Assembly: GCA_020639135.1 (NCBI GenBank)
Contig: JACKHE010000005.1
Location: 1 to 64,000 of the forward strand
Reading direction: 5' to 3'
DNA length: 64,000 bases
DNA from: Phycisphaeraceae bacterium
GTDB lineage: Bacteria; Planctomycetota; Phycisphaerae; Phycisphaerales; UBA1924
Shown one piece after another: positions 1 through 10,946 of the stretch. The notes below the pieces were generated by a model that saw nothing but the letters and a program-made list of their open reading frames with translations, did no database searches and was not told the DNA's origin. Numbering within the stretch: position 1 is the stretch's first letter; each line of letters begins with the position of its first letter. The position numbers and the translations under genes are program-made.

Positions 1-565
1 GTTCGAGCCTGATGGTCTGCGCGTAGGCGGCGTAGGCGGCGAGGCGATCGCCGGAGATCCAGTGCGCATCGGCGAGGGTCCGCCAGATCGAGGGCTCGTT
101 GGGGTCGTATTGCGAGGCCTCATCGAGCCGCGCGATCGCCTCCTGCACGTCGCCCCCGACCAGGGCCGAGCGTCCGGCGATGTAGCGGCGCAGCGCCTCG
201 TCGCGGTCCTGCTCGGAGACGGCGGCTGGGGGGTGGGCCTCGGCGCCGCCAACGGACGCCGGCAGGGGGGCCTGCGCGAAGTGGTCGAGGGCGGCGTCGA
301 GCGAGGCCCGCGCTCGCGGGTCCGCGGAGGGGTCGATGGCGGTGAGGTCGAGCCCCTGGGGGGGCGTCGCGGTTGTGGTTTGCGTCGCGGGCCTGTCGAT
401 CTGGCGCTGCGCGAGTCGCTCGAGTGGGCTCAGGCCCTCGCCGGTGCGGGCGCCGGGAGCGGCGCAGCCCCCGATGAGCAGCGCCGCGGCGATGAGTGCG
501 GAGGCCGCCCGGATGCGGGCCGGAGTCGTGTTCGAGTTCGTGTGTCGGCGCGGGCGATCGGTCAT
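1..565 (-). CDS. TPR-type lipoprotein, C-terminus beyond window
   Basis: Reading from the ATG at 565, the protein starts with a short basic N-terminus and a hydrophobic stretch ending in a lipobox (LLIGGC, Cys about residue 31), so it should be a lipid-anchored exported protein. A Pro/Thr-rich linker follows, then from about residue 110 a tetratricopeptide-like helix pair with the pattern YIAGRSALVGGDVQEAIARL then YDPNEPSIWRTLADAHW. The reading frame is open to base 1, so the C-terminus lies outside the window. It sits 31 bases downstream of the HhH-like gene on the same strand and may be the last gene of the nusA operon. TPR lipoproteins usually act as scaffolds in the cell envelope; the partner here is unknown. 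Confidence 0.8.
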   Translation of the reverse strand, partial: MTDRPRRHTNSNTTPARIRAASALIAAALLIGGCAAPGARTGEGLSPLERLAQRQIDRPATQTTTATPPQGLDLTAIDPSADPRARASLDAALDHFAQAPLPASVGGAEAHPPAAVSEQDRDEALRRYIAGRSALVGGDVQEAIARLDEASQYDPNEPSIWRTLADAHWISGDRLAAYAAYAQTIRLE

Positions 566-596
566 TTGAGGGGGCGGTGCGGTTGAGGTTTCGGGA

Positions 597-1322
597 TCAG
601 GGGGCCGACTTGGCGCGGCCCTTGGGCTGCCTGGTCGCAGCCTTCTTACCGCCGGTTTTCTTCCTGGTCGCGTTCGGATTGGTCGCGGATTTTGTTGATT
701 TGGACGCGCCGCCCGCCTTGCCGTTGCGCTCGGACCAGGACTGGAGCTTGTCGTGGGTGGTCCTGCTATCGGCGGCCTTGACGGCGCGCTCGAGGATGCC
801 GATCGCCTTGGGGATGTCCACGCCCTCCTCGATGACCTGCTCGGCGACGAGCAGGGCGTGCGTCCGCTCGTCGATGGGGATCGCGTGGGCGTCCAGACCG
901 ATGAGCATCACGCGCGCGGTGACGAAGGGGATGGCGCCGCGGAGCGAGTCGAGGTAGGCCCTGGCTTCGCGCTTGCCGGTCTGCTTCAGCGATTCGAGGG
1001 AGACGGCGTGCTCCCTGCTGTAGATGTCGTTGAGCGAGGCGCGGAGGCGTTCGGCGCGGTGGCTGCACCTGGGGTAGCGCTCGCCCAGGATGGCGATGAT
1101 CTCCTCGTAGGAGCCGACGCGGAAGTCGTTGTAATCGACGGTGGCGGCCTTGATGCGCTTGAACGCGGTGGCGGCCTTGGCGTGCGTGGAGTCCCAGAGC
1201 AGGGACGAGTACACGAACTGGTCGATGGGATCGAACCCCAGGGACTGGTCCTTGACGCCCCTGGCGCTGATCTTCTTCAGCAGTTTCGACAGCTGCTCGG
1301 CATGGTTGATCGCGGCGCTCAC
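597..1322 (-). CDS. HhH-GPD-like (endonuclease III fold) protein, degenerate, Lys-rich tail
   Basis: 241 residues from a GTG start whose GTGA overlaps the rbfA stop, which implies translational coupling. Residues 30-165 follow the layout of endonuclease III-type DNA glycosylases: a helical domain, then a hairpin-like segment at about 129-143, then an Asp (D151 in PIDERTH) where Nth has its catalytic Asp in VDTH. The hairpin lacks the GxGxKTA lysine and no Fe-S cysteine cluster is present, so bifunctional glycosylase/lyase chemistry is not expected. Residues 195-241 form a basic Lys/Ala/Arg tail typical of nucleic-acid-binding proteins. I assign a fold, not a function; a nucleic-acid-binding or monofunctional repair role is possible. 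Confidence 0.65.
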   Translation of the reverse strand: MSAAINHAEQLSKLLKKISARGVKDQSLGFDPIDQFVYSSLLWDSTHAKAATAFKRIKAATVDYNDFRVGSYEEIIAILGERYPRCSHRAERLRASLNDIYSREHAVSLESLKQTGKREARAYLDSLRGAIPFVTARVMLIGLDAHAIPIDERTHALLVAEQVIEEGVDIPKAIGILERAVKAADSRTTHDKLQSWSERNGKAGGASKSTKSATNPNATRKKTGGKKAATRQPKGRAKSAP

Positions 1323-1726
1323 GCTGTGGATCCCTCGCTCGTCTCGGTGTCGTCGTCTTCGGCGCTCCCGGCGGCGCCGGTGCGCAGCCCCTCGAGCCCC
1401 TTGTTGATGGTCTCGATGACCTGCGCCTGGGTCTTGAGGCTCCTGTCGATCACGAACTCGAGCTTCGGCGCGTTGGGCATGCTGATCAGGTCGGCGATCT
1501 CGTGGCGGACGTGCAGGCTCGCGGCGCACAGGCCGTGGATCGTGGCCGATTCGCGCTCCTCGGGGAGCACGGAGACGCTGACCTTGGCGGTGCGCAGGTC
1601 CTCGCGGAGCTCGACGCCGGTGACGGTGATGAGCCCGCGGATGCGCGGGTCGTTGAGGCCCCGGGCGATGACCTGCTGGATCGCGCGCTGGAGCGCGGCG
1701 TTGAGCTGGTTGCGTCGCTTGCTCAC
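1319..1726 (-). CDS. rbfA: 30S ribosome-binding factor RbfA
   Basis: 135 residues from a GTG start that overlaps the stop of the DUF503 gene (GTGA). The KH-like RbfA fold is recognisable: N-terminal SKRRNQLNAALQRAIQQVI, then DPRIRGLITVTGVELREDL, the conserved AKVSVSVL strand and the PKLEFVIDRSL segment. RbfA binds the 30S subunit near helix 1 of 16S rRNA and is needed for late small-subunit maturation and cold adaptation. The C-terminus has a short acidic tail after about residue 115. Its position after infB and DUF503 is the usual one in many bacteria. Confidence 0.93.
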   Translation of the reverse strand: MSKRRNQLNAALQRAIQQVIARGLNDPRIRGLITVTGVELREDLRTAKVSVSVLPEERESATIHGLCAASLHVRHEIADLISMPNAPKLEFVIDRSLKTQAQVIETINKGLEGLRTGAAGSAEDDDTETSEGSTA

Positions 1727-2118
1727 GCGGCGTCCTCCGCGGCCCTTCGGGGCTCGTCGCTCTCGGCGCGCCGGTCGCGCTCGTCCCAGAGGGATTCGGC
1801 GGGCTCGATCGACCAGCCCTCCGGGGGCTGGTCGCCCCGGATGACGTCGCGGGACGACCACGCCAGCTCCGCCTCGGGGAGGCGGCCCAGCTTGCGTTCG
1901 ATCGCGTCGAGGGTCCGCTCGACATGCGCGGCGGAGTTGGAGACGCAGGCGAGCCCCATGACCGCCTCGCGGCATCGGTCGTTGGCGTCGGTCTCGGCGA
2001 CGGCGACGAGGTGCTCGCGGTGGAGCCGGTCGCGCAGGGATCGCACGACGCGGCGCTTGTCCTTGAGACTCGCCGAGTGCGGGATGAAGAGCTCGAACTG
2101 GAGCAGCCCGACAAACAT
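1723..2118 (-). CDS. DUF503 family protein (YlxP-like)
   Basis: 131 residues from the ATG at 2118, starting MFVGLLQFELFIPHSASLKDKRR. This matches the DUF503 signature of a short first strand followed by SLKxKR and then VVRSLRDRL. The DUF503 domain fills about the first 95 residues; the remaining tail is charged and unlike the family. YlxP-type proteins sit between infB and rbfA in many bacteria. Some have been linked to ribosome assembly, but the exact role is not settled. It overlaps the rbfA start by four bases. Confidence 0.85.
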   Translation of the reverse strand: MFVGLLQFELFIPHSASLKDKRRVVRSLRDRLHREHLVAVAETDANDRCREAVMGLACVSNSAAHVERTLDAIERKLGRLPEAELAWSSRDVIRGDQPPEGWSIEPAESLWDERDRRAESDEPRRAAEDAA

Positions 2119-2141
2119 GCGCCGTGGTCCGTAGGTCGTGG

Positions 2142-4883
<2,742 letters not shown>

Positions 4884-4979
4884 CTGTTTTCGCCCTTCGT
4901 TCGCCGGTCTCAACGCCGGGCTCCAGCCCCGCGCAAGTTCCGGCATCGTTGCGCCGTCTCGGCGCCGCTGTCTGGCAGG

Positions 4980-6620
4980 TCAGGCCTGCTCGCTGCCCTC
5001 TCGTTGTGTCTGCGGGAAGGTTGTGATCTCGTCGTCGCGGACACCGGAATCCGTGGAGACGGATTCGCTGTCCATCTGGTCGTTGAGCGCCGCCTCCGCG
5101 ATGTCGTGGTCCTCGCTGACCGCCGACTCGTCGTCCCCGTCCTCGGCGGATTCCTCGCCGGCGTGGTCGGGCTTGCTCGACGGGGCTGCGGGCCAGTCGG
5201 AGGTGACTTCGCCGCCCGAAAGGATCGCCTCGGCGTTGGCGTCGGCCATCGCGGCGATCGCCTCGAGCCGGTCCGGATCGACCGTGCTGACGGTGGGCCG
5301 GTCGCGCATCGAGCCGGCGCCGAGGATCGCCGCGGCGGCGATGTCCGGCGAGACGTCCTCGCCCAGCCCGCCGTCCTGGAGCAGGCGCCGGGCGGCCTCC
5401 TCCTCCTCGGCCTTGCGCTGCGCGGCCTCTTCCTTCTCCCTGGCCTGCTGCTCGGCGACCTCCTTGGCGGCGAGCGAGGAGGCCTCGACGATCCGCTGCG
5501 CGGTCGCTTCGTCGGCCTCGAGCTCGACCTGGATGACCTCGACGCCGACTTCCTCGACGTCGAAGACGCTGACAATGCCCAGCGCCGCGAGGCGGTCGAG
5601 CATCTCGTCGGTGACGCCCTCAATGGATTCGAGGGTCTGCGCCATTGTCTCCAGGCCACGGTTGAACTCGGTCGGGGTGAGGATGTCCACGTCCCAGCCG
5701 GTCAGGCGCGCGGCGAGTCGGACGTTCTGGCCCCGCTTGCCGATCGCCAGCGAGAGTTGGTCCTCGTTGACGACGACGGTGGCTCGGCCCAGCTCGAAGC
5801 AGAGCGAGATCTCGGCGACCTCGGCGGGCTTGAGGGCGTTCTGGATGAGCACCTGGCTGGACTCGTTCCAGCGGACGATGTCGATCTTCTCGCCGTTGAG
5901 CTCATCGACGATGTTCTTGATGCGCGAGCCGCGGACGCCGACGCAGGCGCCGACGGCGTCCACCTTGGAATCGATGGAGGTGACGGCGACCTTGGTGCGG
6001 TGGCCGGCCTCGCGGGCCATGGCCTTGATCTCGATGACGCGCTCCTGGACCTCGGGGACCTCGACCTCGAAGAGTCGGCGGATGAACTCGGGGTTGCCGC
6101 GAGAGAGGACGATCTTGACCTGGTTCCCGACGTCGCGGACGTCGAGGATCATGCAGCGGATGCGGTCGCCGGGCTGGAACTGCTCGCCCGGGATCTGCTC
6201 GGAGCGGGGCATGAAGCCCTCGGCGCGCTCGATGGTGACGACGAGCGAGCCGCCCTCGTAGCGCTGTGCGGTGCCGGTGACGATCTCGCCGACGCGGCCG
6301 GAGAAGTCCGCGTAGAGGCTGTCGCGCTCGTCCTCGCGGAACTTCTGGATCATGACCTGTTTGAAGGTCTGCGCGGCGATGCGTCCGAATGCGGCGGGGG
6401 GCATGTCCACGGGCTCGCCGAAGCGGAAGAGCGTCATCTCTCCGGTGAGCTTGTCGAGGGAGCAGGTGAACTCCTCGGTGTCGAGCGTGTTGTAGAACTT
6501 GCGCGCGGCGGAGACCATCGCGGTCTCGAGATCCTCGATCAGCAGGTCGCGATCGACGTTCCGATCGCGGGCGATCGAGTCGAGGATGCGCATCATTTCC
6601 TGGGGGTTCATTGCGGACAT
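4980..6620 (-). CDS. nusA: Transcription termination/antitermination factor NusA
   Basis: 546 residues from ATG 6620 (another in-frame ATG at 6611 starts at MNPQEMM). In order: the NusA N-terminal domain that contacts RNA polymerase; an S1 domain (about 120-200, with GEIVTGTAQRYEGGSLVV); and two KH domains (KVDAVGACVGVRGSRIKNIV and LSLAIGKRGQNVRLAARL). A helix-hairpin-helix-like acidic repeat follows at about 350-400. The last 150 residues are a charged, low-complexity tail longer than in most NusA proteins. NusA modulates pausing, termination and antitermination. It is the first gene of the nusA-infB operon; rimP is not found upstream. Confidence 0.95.
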   Translation of the reverse strand: MSAMNPQEMMRILDSIARDRNVDRDLLIEDLETAMVSAARKFYNTLDTEEFTCSLDKLTGEMTLFRFGEPVDMPPAAFGRIAAQTFKQVMIQKFREDERDSLYADFSGRVGEIVTGTAQRYEGGSLVVTIERAEGFMPRSEQIPGEQFQPGDRIRCMILDVRDVGNQVKIVLSRGNPEFIRRLFEVEVPEVQERVIEIKAMAREAGHRTKVAVTSIDSKVDAVGACVGVRGSRIKNIVDELNGEKIDIVRWNESSQVLIQNALKPAEVAEISLCFELGRATVVVNEDQLSLAIGKRGQNVRLAARLTGWDVDILTPTEFNRGLETMAQTLESIEGVTDEMLDRLAALGIVSVFDVEEVGVEVIQVELEADEATAQRIVEASSLAAKEVAEQQAREKEEAAQRKAEEEEAARRLLQDGGLGEDVSPDIAAAAILGAGSMRDRPTVSTVDPDRLEAIAAMADANAEAILSGGEVTSDWPAAPSSKPDHAGEESAEDGDDESAVSEDHDIAEAALNDQMDSESVSTDSGVRDDEITTFPQTQREGSEQA

Positions 6621-7122
6621 CGGGTTGTTCTCGTTGTTCTGGTTGTCTGGTTGTCGTGCGGCCTTCGGGCGCCGCGGCCGGGTTGTCGAGAGATTAGGGG
6701 CGGGCGCGTTCCTGGCGCACGAAAAACCACGTGTGTCGTCGGGCAACACGCGTGGTCCGCGCCGGGCGGTCTCGCCGAGCCGCCGGGGCAACGCCCCGGA
6801 CGACCGCACGAGCCGCGATCAACCTGTGGCTTGTCGCTCAGGTCATCACGGGGCTCCTGCGTCGCCGACCCTCCCTGGCGCCCGCGCTGGCGGGGGTTCG
6901 GGAGAGGCCGATGCGCGATCGTTCGAAATCACACCGCATGGCAGCGGATCACATGCATCACACAAACGTCCTTTGCACAACGACGCCCAGAGCCTTGCGG
7001 ACACACTCTGCCCGGGCCGCTCCGAGACGCCGTTTCTTCGGGAGAAGCGTATGCCGACACCCGGAAACCGGCAACCCGTCGGCGGACCGGGGGTCCGGGG
7101 CCTTCGGATCACCGCGGTGGGC
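6621..7122. other. Intergenic region between fliM and nusA (about 500 bases)
   Basis: No convincing coding region is seen on either strand. The nusA frame stays open upstream to 6809, but that stretch has no conserved sequence or good ribosome binding site. The region holds one clear element, a minus-strand hairpin with a T run (listed separately), which would separate fliM from nusA transcription. A nusA promoter is expected between this hairpin and 6620, but I could not pick one with a good -35 and -10 pair. Confidence 0.5.
6722..6755 (-). terminator. Probable intrinsic terminator downstream of fliM
   Basis: On the minus strand, arms CCACGCGTGT and ACACACGTGG form a 10-bp stem with one mismatch and a 9-base loop, followed directly by TTTTTC. 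This is the layout of a Rho-independent terminator. It lies about 370 bases past the fliM stop and just upstream of nusA, so it would insulate nusA from fliM transcription. Confidence 0.6.
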
Positions 7123-8139
7123 TCAGATCCGGTCGTCGGGCCTGATGGGGCGCTCGATCCGGACCGCCCTGGAGCCCTCGATCTGCCCGACCCGGCACAG
7201 GAACTTCCTCTTGCCCTCGACACAGAGCGTCTGGGGCGAGGCGGCGGGTTTCTCGGTGACGATCAGGTCCCCGACGCTCAGGTTTGCCAGGTCGGCCAGG
7301 GTGATCTTCGTGTTGGCCAGGACCGCAGAGACCTCCAGCGGGGCCGACTGGAGCGTCGCCTCGACCCGCTTCTCGTTCTCCTCGGTCCGCTTGAGGCCCT
7401 TGGAGCTGAACCAGGTCTGCGCGGAGACAGCTTCCATCAGGGGCTCGATGACGTTGTAGGGGATGCACAGGCTCATCGTGCCGGCGCGGTTGACCATCTT
7501 CAGCTCGAACCCGATGACGATCACCACTTCGTTGGGGGGGACGATCTGCACGAGCTGGGGGTTCGATTCCGTCTCGGCCAGCGAGAAATCCAGCTTGGCG
7601 ACATCGCTCCACGACTCCGACAGCGCGTCCAGCGCCCGCTTGATCACCTGGCCGATGAGCCGCATCTCGATGAGCGTCTGCGGCCGCTGGGGGATGAAAA
7701 GCTCCTCGTTGTTGCCACCGAGCAGGCGGTCGATGATGGAGTAGATGATCAGGGGGCTCAGTTCGAGGCAGATCTGGCCCTCGAGCGGCTCGATATCGAT
7801 GAGGTTGAACGAGGTCGGGATCGTCAGGCTGGCGACAAACTCGCCGTAGGTCATCTGCTCGCAGCCGGCGAGCTTGACCTCCACGATCATGCGCAGGAAC
7901 GCGGAGAGCGAGGCTCCGAAGTTCCGCGCGAACCCCTCGTGGAGCGTCTGGAGGGACCGCATCTGGTCCTTGGAGACGCGTTCGGGGCGCTTGAAGTCGT
8001 AGGGCCTGATCTCGATGGACTCCATGTCCAGACGCCGGCGGCTGAAGACCTTGACGGCCCCCGGGGCGATCGTGACGACATCGTCGTCCACGGCGTTGAG
8101 CAGGGCGTCGATCGCGGATTGGTCCAGCACGTCGGCCAT
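7123..8139 (-). CDS. fliM: Flagellar motor switch protein FliM
   Basis: 338 residues from ATG 8139. The N-terminus has the FliM pattern that binds phosphorylated CheY (VLDQSAIDALL). It is followed by the conserved middle domain (RPERVSKDQMRSLQTLHEGF, then YGEFVASLTIPTSFNLI) that interacts with FliG. The C-terminal SpoA domain (about 255-330, ITLADLANLSVGDLIV) pairs with FliN. FliM is a C-ring component that switches motor direction. It is unusual here in standing alone, about 20 kb from the main flagellar cluster, on the opposite strand and divergent from dsbD; fliN is at 46866. Confidence 0.95.
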   Translation of the reverse strand: MADVLDQSAIDALLNAVDDDVVTIAPGAVKVFSRRRLDMESIEIRPYDFKRPERVSKDQMRSLQTLHEGFARNFGASLSAFLRMIVEVKLAGCEQMTYGEFVASLTIPTSFNLIDIEPLEGQICLELSPLIIYSIIDRLLGGNNEELFIPQRPQTLIEMRLIGQVIKRALDALSESWSDVAKLDFSLAETESNPQLVQIVPPNEVVIVIGFELKMVNRAGTMSLCIPYNVIEPLMEAVSAQTWFSSKGLKRTEENEKRVEATLQSAPLEVSAVLANTKITLADLANLSVGDLIVTEKPAASPQTLCVEGKRKFLCRVGQIEGSRAVRIERPIRPDDRI

Positions 8140-8366
8140 CGAGTCGGCATACTCCTCGTTCGACGCCGCGCGCGCGACCCCCGGGGCTCCGGGCCGGGCA
8201 GCGCCGCGGCGTATCGTGCTTATCGGTCCCGGGTGCGCCCCGGCTGCACTGACGGCTGGTGCTCGGGGTGGGCTTTCCCCGCCGTGGGCCGCAGAATCTC
8301 CCCGGAATGCTCCCTCTCCGGGGCCCTTGACGGAACAACCAACCCCACCCGGCGGTTCACCCATCG

Positions 8367-10337
8367 ATGCTTGATCGCTTCCTGACCTTGTGTAGATCCT
8401 CCGAACCGGGAGTGCTCGCCGCGGGCGTCCTGACGTTGTTCGCGGCGGCGCCGGGCGGCGCCCAGCTGTTCGGCTCGGTCCCGGTCGATCCGGTGCGGGT
8501 TTCCGTGGTCGCTTCCGATTCACGGGTCGCCCCGGGGGACCAGCTCGTTCTCGCGGTGGTCCTCGAACACGCCGAGCACTGGCACTCCTGGCCCAGTGCG
8601 GCTCAGGACGTGCTTCCGCCGGACATCGCGGAGTTTGCCATCCGCACCAATGTGACGATCGCGCAGGTCCCGGAGTGGGTGGAGGCGGTGGGACCGGTGC
8701 AATGGCCAGCACCCTCGCTTGCGAAGGTCGCCGATCCCACGGGCGAGCACGACACGATCGAGGTCCCGACGTACCAGGGCAAAGCGGTTGCGTACGTCCC
8801 GCTTCTCGTCAAGCCCGGCGCCCCCGCCGGGAGTGACGACATCGTTGTTGACGTCGAGTATCAGGCCTGCGACGAGACCTCCTGTATGGCGCCGCAGCTT
8901 GTCGAGCAGTCGGCGTCGATCGAGATCGCGCCGGTCGGCGCATCGGGTGAGAACGAGAAGGGCGACCCGTCGCAGTTCGCGGGGTTTGATTCGTCGGTCT
9001 TCGCGCAGATGGCCGCGGGGTCGGTCGCGGCGCAGCCGGCGACGCCGACCGGCAGGGGGGCCAGCTTCTTCGGGCTCTCGCTGGGGAACCTGTCGGGGGT
9101 CGGCGGCTTTCTCGCGTTGGCATTTCTCGGCGCGGTCGGTGGATTGATCCTCAACCTGACGCCCTGTGTGCTGCCGGTGCTGCCGATCAAGGTGATGACG
9201 CTCAGCCAGCACGCCGCGACGCCGGGCAAGGCGCTGGCGCTCTCGCTCTGGATGGCGCTGGGCGTCGTCGCGTTCTGGGTCGGGATCGGGATCCCGGTGG
9301 CGCTCGTCGGGGCGTTCAGCGATCCGTCGCGGATCTTCGGGATCTGGTGGCTCACCGCGGGGATCGGTCTGGTCATCGGGGTCCTCGCGCTGGGGCTGAT
9401 GGGGCTGTACACGTTCCGCCTGCCCAAAGCGGTGTACATGGTCGATCCCAAGGCGGACAGCGCCTGGGGATCGTTTCTCTTCGGGGTGATGACGGCGGTG
9501 CTGGGCCTGCCCTGCTTCGGGTTCGTCGCCGGCGCGCTGCTTCCGGTGGCGGCGACGCAAGGCCCGGCGTGGACGCTGACCGTCTTCGGCTCCATCGGCG
9601 TCGGGATGGCGCTGCCGTACCTTGTCCTGGCGCTGCGGCCCGGGCTGATCGACAAGGTCCCGCGCACCGGGCCGGCGAGCGAGCTGGTCAAGCAGGTCAT
9701 GGGTCTCCTGCTGCTGGCGGCGGCGGCGTACTTCGTCGGCGCCGGCGCGCGGGGGTTCATCTCGGAGCGTCCCGCGCTGCTCTCTGGGCTGCCGTGGTGG
9801 GGCAGGATCGCGCACTGGTGGGTCGTCGGCCTCTTCGCGGGGGGCGCGGGGCTGTGGCTGCTGGTGCGCACGATCCAGATCACGAGGAAGACCGGGCGGC
9901 GCCTCGTGTTCTCCGCGATCGGCCTGTTCATCCTGGGCGTCTCGGTCGCCTACGCCGCAAAGGAAACGACCAAGGCGCGCAGCGACGTGTGGATCGCCTA
10001 CAACGCGCAGCTCTTCGACGCGGCGCGGCATCGCGGCGACGTGGTGGTGCTGGATTTCACCGCGGAGTGGTGTCTCAACTGCAAGGCGCTCAAGGCCGCG
10101 GTTCTCGACCGCAAGGGCGTGGCGGAGCAGCTGCGCTCGTCGGGTGTGACGCCCCTGATCGCCGACGTCACCAGCACGAAGGCGCCGGGCTGGGCCAAGC
10201 TCAGGGACCTGGGCCAGACCGGCATCCCGACGCTGGCCGTCTTCGGCCCGGGGCTCGAATCTCCCTGGATCAGCAACGCCTACACCGGCGAGCAGGTCCT
10301 GGAGGCGATCGCCTCGGCTCGGGGCGGGCGCCAATAA
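8367..10337 (+). CDS. dsbD: Thiol:disulfide interchange protein DsbD
   Basis: 656 residues with all three DsbD modules. A signal sequence is followed by a periplasmic Ig-like alpha domain with its Cys pair (C168 and C173 in YQACDETSCMAP). Next is an eight-helix membrane domain with LTPCVLPVLPIK and GLPCFGFVAGALLP carrying the two electron-relay cysteines. The C-terminal thioredoxin domain has a WCLNCK active site (C569, C572). DsbD carries electrons from cytoplasmic thioredoxin to periplasmic oxidoreductases, for example for cytochrome c maturation or disulfide isomerisation. It is divergent from fliM with a 227-base gap. Confidence 0.95.
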   Translation: MLDRFLTLCRSSEPGVLAAGVLTLFAAAPGGAQLFGSVPVDPVRVSVVASDSRVAPGDQLVLAVVLEHAEHWHSWPSAAQDVLPPDIAEFAIRTNVTIAQVPEWVEAVGPVQWPAPSLAKVADPTGEHDTIEVPTYQGKAVAYVPLLVKPGAPAGSDDIVVDVEYQACDETSCMAPQLVEQSASIEIAPVGASGENEKGDPSQFAGFDSSVFAQMAAGSVAAQPATPTGRGASFFGLSLGNLSGVGGFLALAFLGAVGGLILNLTPCVLPVLPIKVMTLSQHAATPGKALALSLWMALGVVAFWVGIGIPVALVGAFSDPSRIFGIWWLTAGIGLVIGVLALGLMGLYTFRLPKAVYMVDPKADSAWGSFLFGVMTAVLGLPCFGFVAGALLPVAATQGPAWTLTVFGSIGVGMALPYLVLALRPGLIDKVPRTGPASELVKQVMGLLLLAAAAYFVGAGARGFISERPALLSGLPWWGRIAHWWVVGLFAGGAGLWLLVRTIQITRKTGRRLVFSAIGLFILGVSVAYAAKETTKARSDVWIAYNAQLFDAARHRGDVVVLDFTAEWCLNCKALKAAVLDRKGVAEQLRSSGVTPLIADVTSTKAPGWAKLRDLGQTGIPTLAVFGPGLESPWISNAYTGEQVLEAIASARGGRQ

Positions 10338-10433
10338 GGAATGCCGCGCAAGGAATCCCCGGCCCTCGTGGCGGCCCGAGAACTCCACAATCCTCCCAGA
10401 CCACGCGGAAGTTCGCCCGGTCGGCCCGGAGCA

Positions 10434-10462
10434 TTGACGACGCGAGATTTGTGGCGTACTTT
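10434..10462 (+). promoter_or_regulatory. Sigma70-type promoter of tRNA-Gly
   Basis: TTGACG at 10434-10439 and TACTTT at 10457-10462 are separated by exactly 17 bases. Transcription would start near 10469, about 38 bases before the tRNA. This is the best housekeeping promoter I found in the window. Confidence 0.6.
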
Positions 10463-10506
10463 TCCTGTCCCGGAGCCGATGAAGTCGGACCGGAACAACA
10501 CCTTTC

Positions 10507-10578
10507 GCGGGTGTAGCTCAGTGGTAGAGCGTCACGTTGCCAACGTGAATGTCGGGCGTTCGAATCGCCTCACCCGCT
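10507..10578 (+). tRNA. tRNA-Gly, anticodon GCC
   Basis: A full cloverleaf of 72 bases. The acceptor stem is GCGGGTG with CACCCGC, followed by discriminator T. The D arm is GCTCAGTGGTAGAGC, the anticodon arm is TCACG-TTGCCAA-CGTGA with anticodon GCC, and the T arm is GGGCG-TTCGAAT-CGCCT (four clean pairs plus one wobble). The 3' CCA is not encoded. It reads GGC/GGT glycine codons. It has its own promoter and terminator. Confidence 0.96.
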
Positions 10579-10587
10579 TTGATGAAG

Positions 10588-10609
10588 ACGGCCCGCAAGG
10601 GCCGTTTTT
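10588..10609 (+). terminator. Intrinsic terminator of tRNA-Gly
   Basis: ACGGCCC-GCAA-GGGCCGT is a perfect 7-bp stem with a GCAA tetraloop, followed by a run of five T. It begins 10 bases after the tRNA. Confidence 0.88.
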
Positions 10610-10946
10610 CATTGGGGATGTTTCCATCGCCTCAAGCTCCTTCGCGCGCAGGGTCTGCTTATCTTCCGATCGGATCTTCCGACGCAGGCCGGAGTCCCGG
10701 GGATGACTCCGCCGCTCTTGGACCGGTGAGCGACAATCAGAAACCGGATTCGGCAATCCGATTCAGGTGCACGAGGACATTGCGTTGCGCGGCGCATCCC
10801 GGGGTAATCCCTCGAAGTGCCGCGTTCACCGGTTGCGCGCGTTTTTCTCTTGCTTCCACGTCGGTTCTCTTTCATTCTGACGGCGCACGTCACACCGGGG
10901 CGAATCGGGGCTGTGGCTCCCGCCCTGTCAGCGTATTGGAGGGATT
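10610..10946 (+). other. Intergenic region before the secreted-protein pair
   Basis: About 340 bases with no supported gene. A small dyad (CGGAGT with ACTCCG, near 10690-10710) and a perfect TCCGATCGGA palindrome near 10670 are the only structures noticed. The last bases carry a GGAGGG ribosome binding site for the gene at 10947. No clear -35/-10 or sigma54 element was found. Confidence 0.4.

Noticed and set aside
4884..4946. ATG 4946 as the infB start
   Set aside because: The added 21 residues show no family similarity and no ribosome binding site; the conserved N-terminal domain starts at the TTG 4883.
6621..6809. Upstream extension of the nusA frame
   Set aside because: It reads through the terminator hairpin and has no conserved sequence.
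8215..8230. ACCGATAA on the minus strand before fliM, similar to a sigma28 -10
   Set aside because: No matching -35 element; one half-site is expected by chance.
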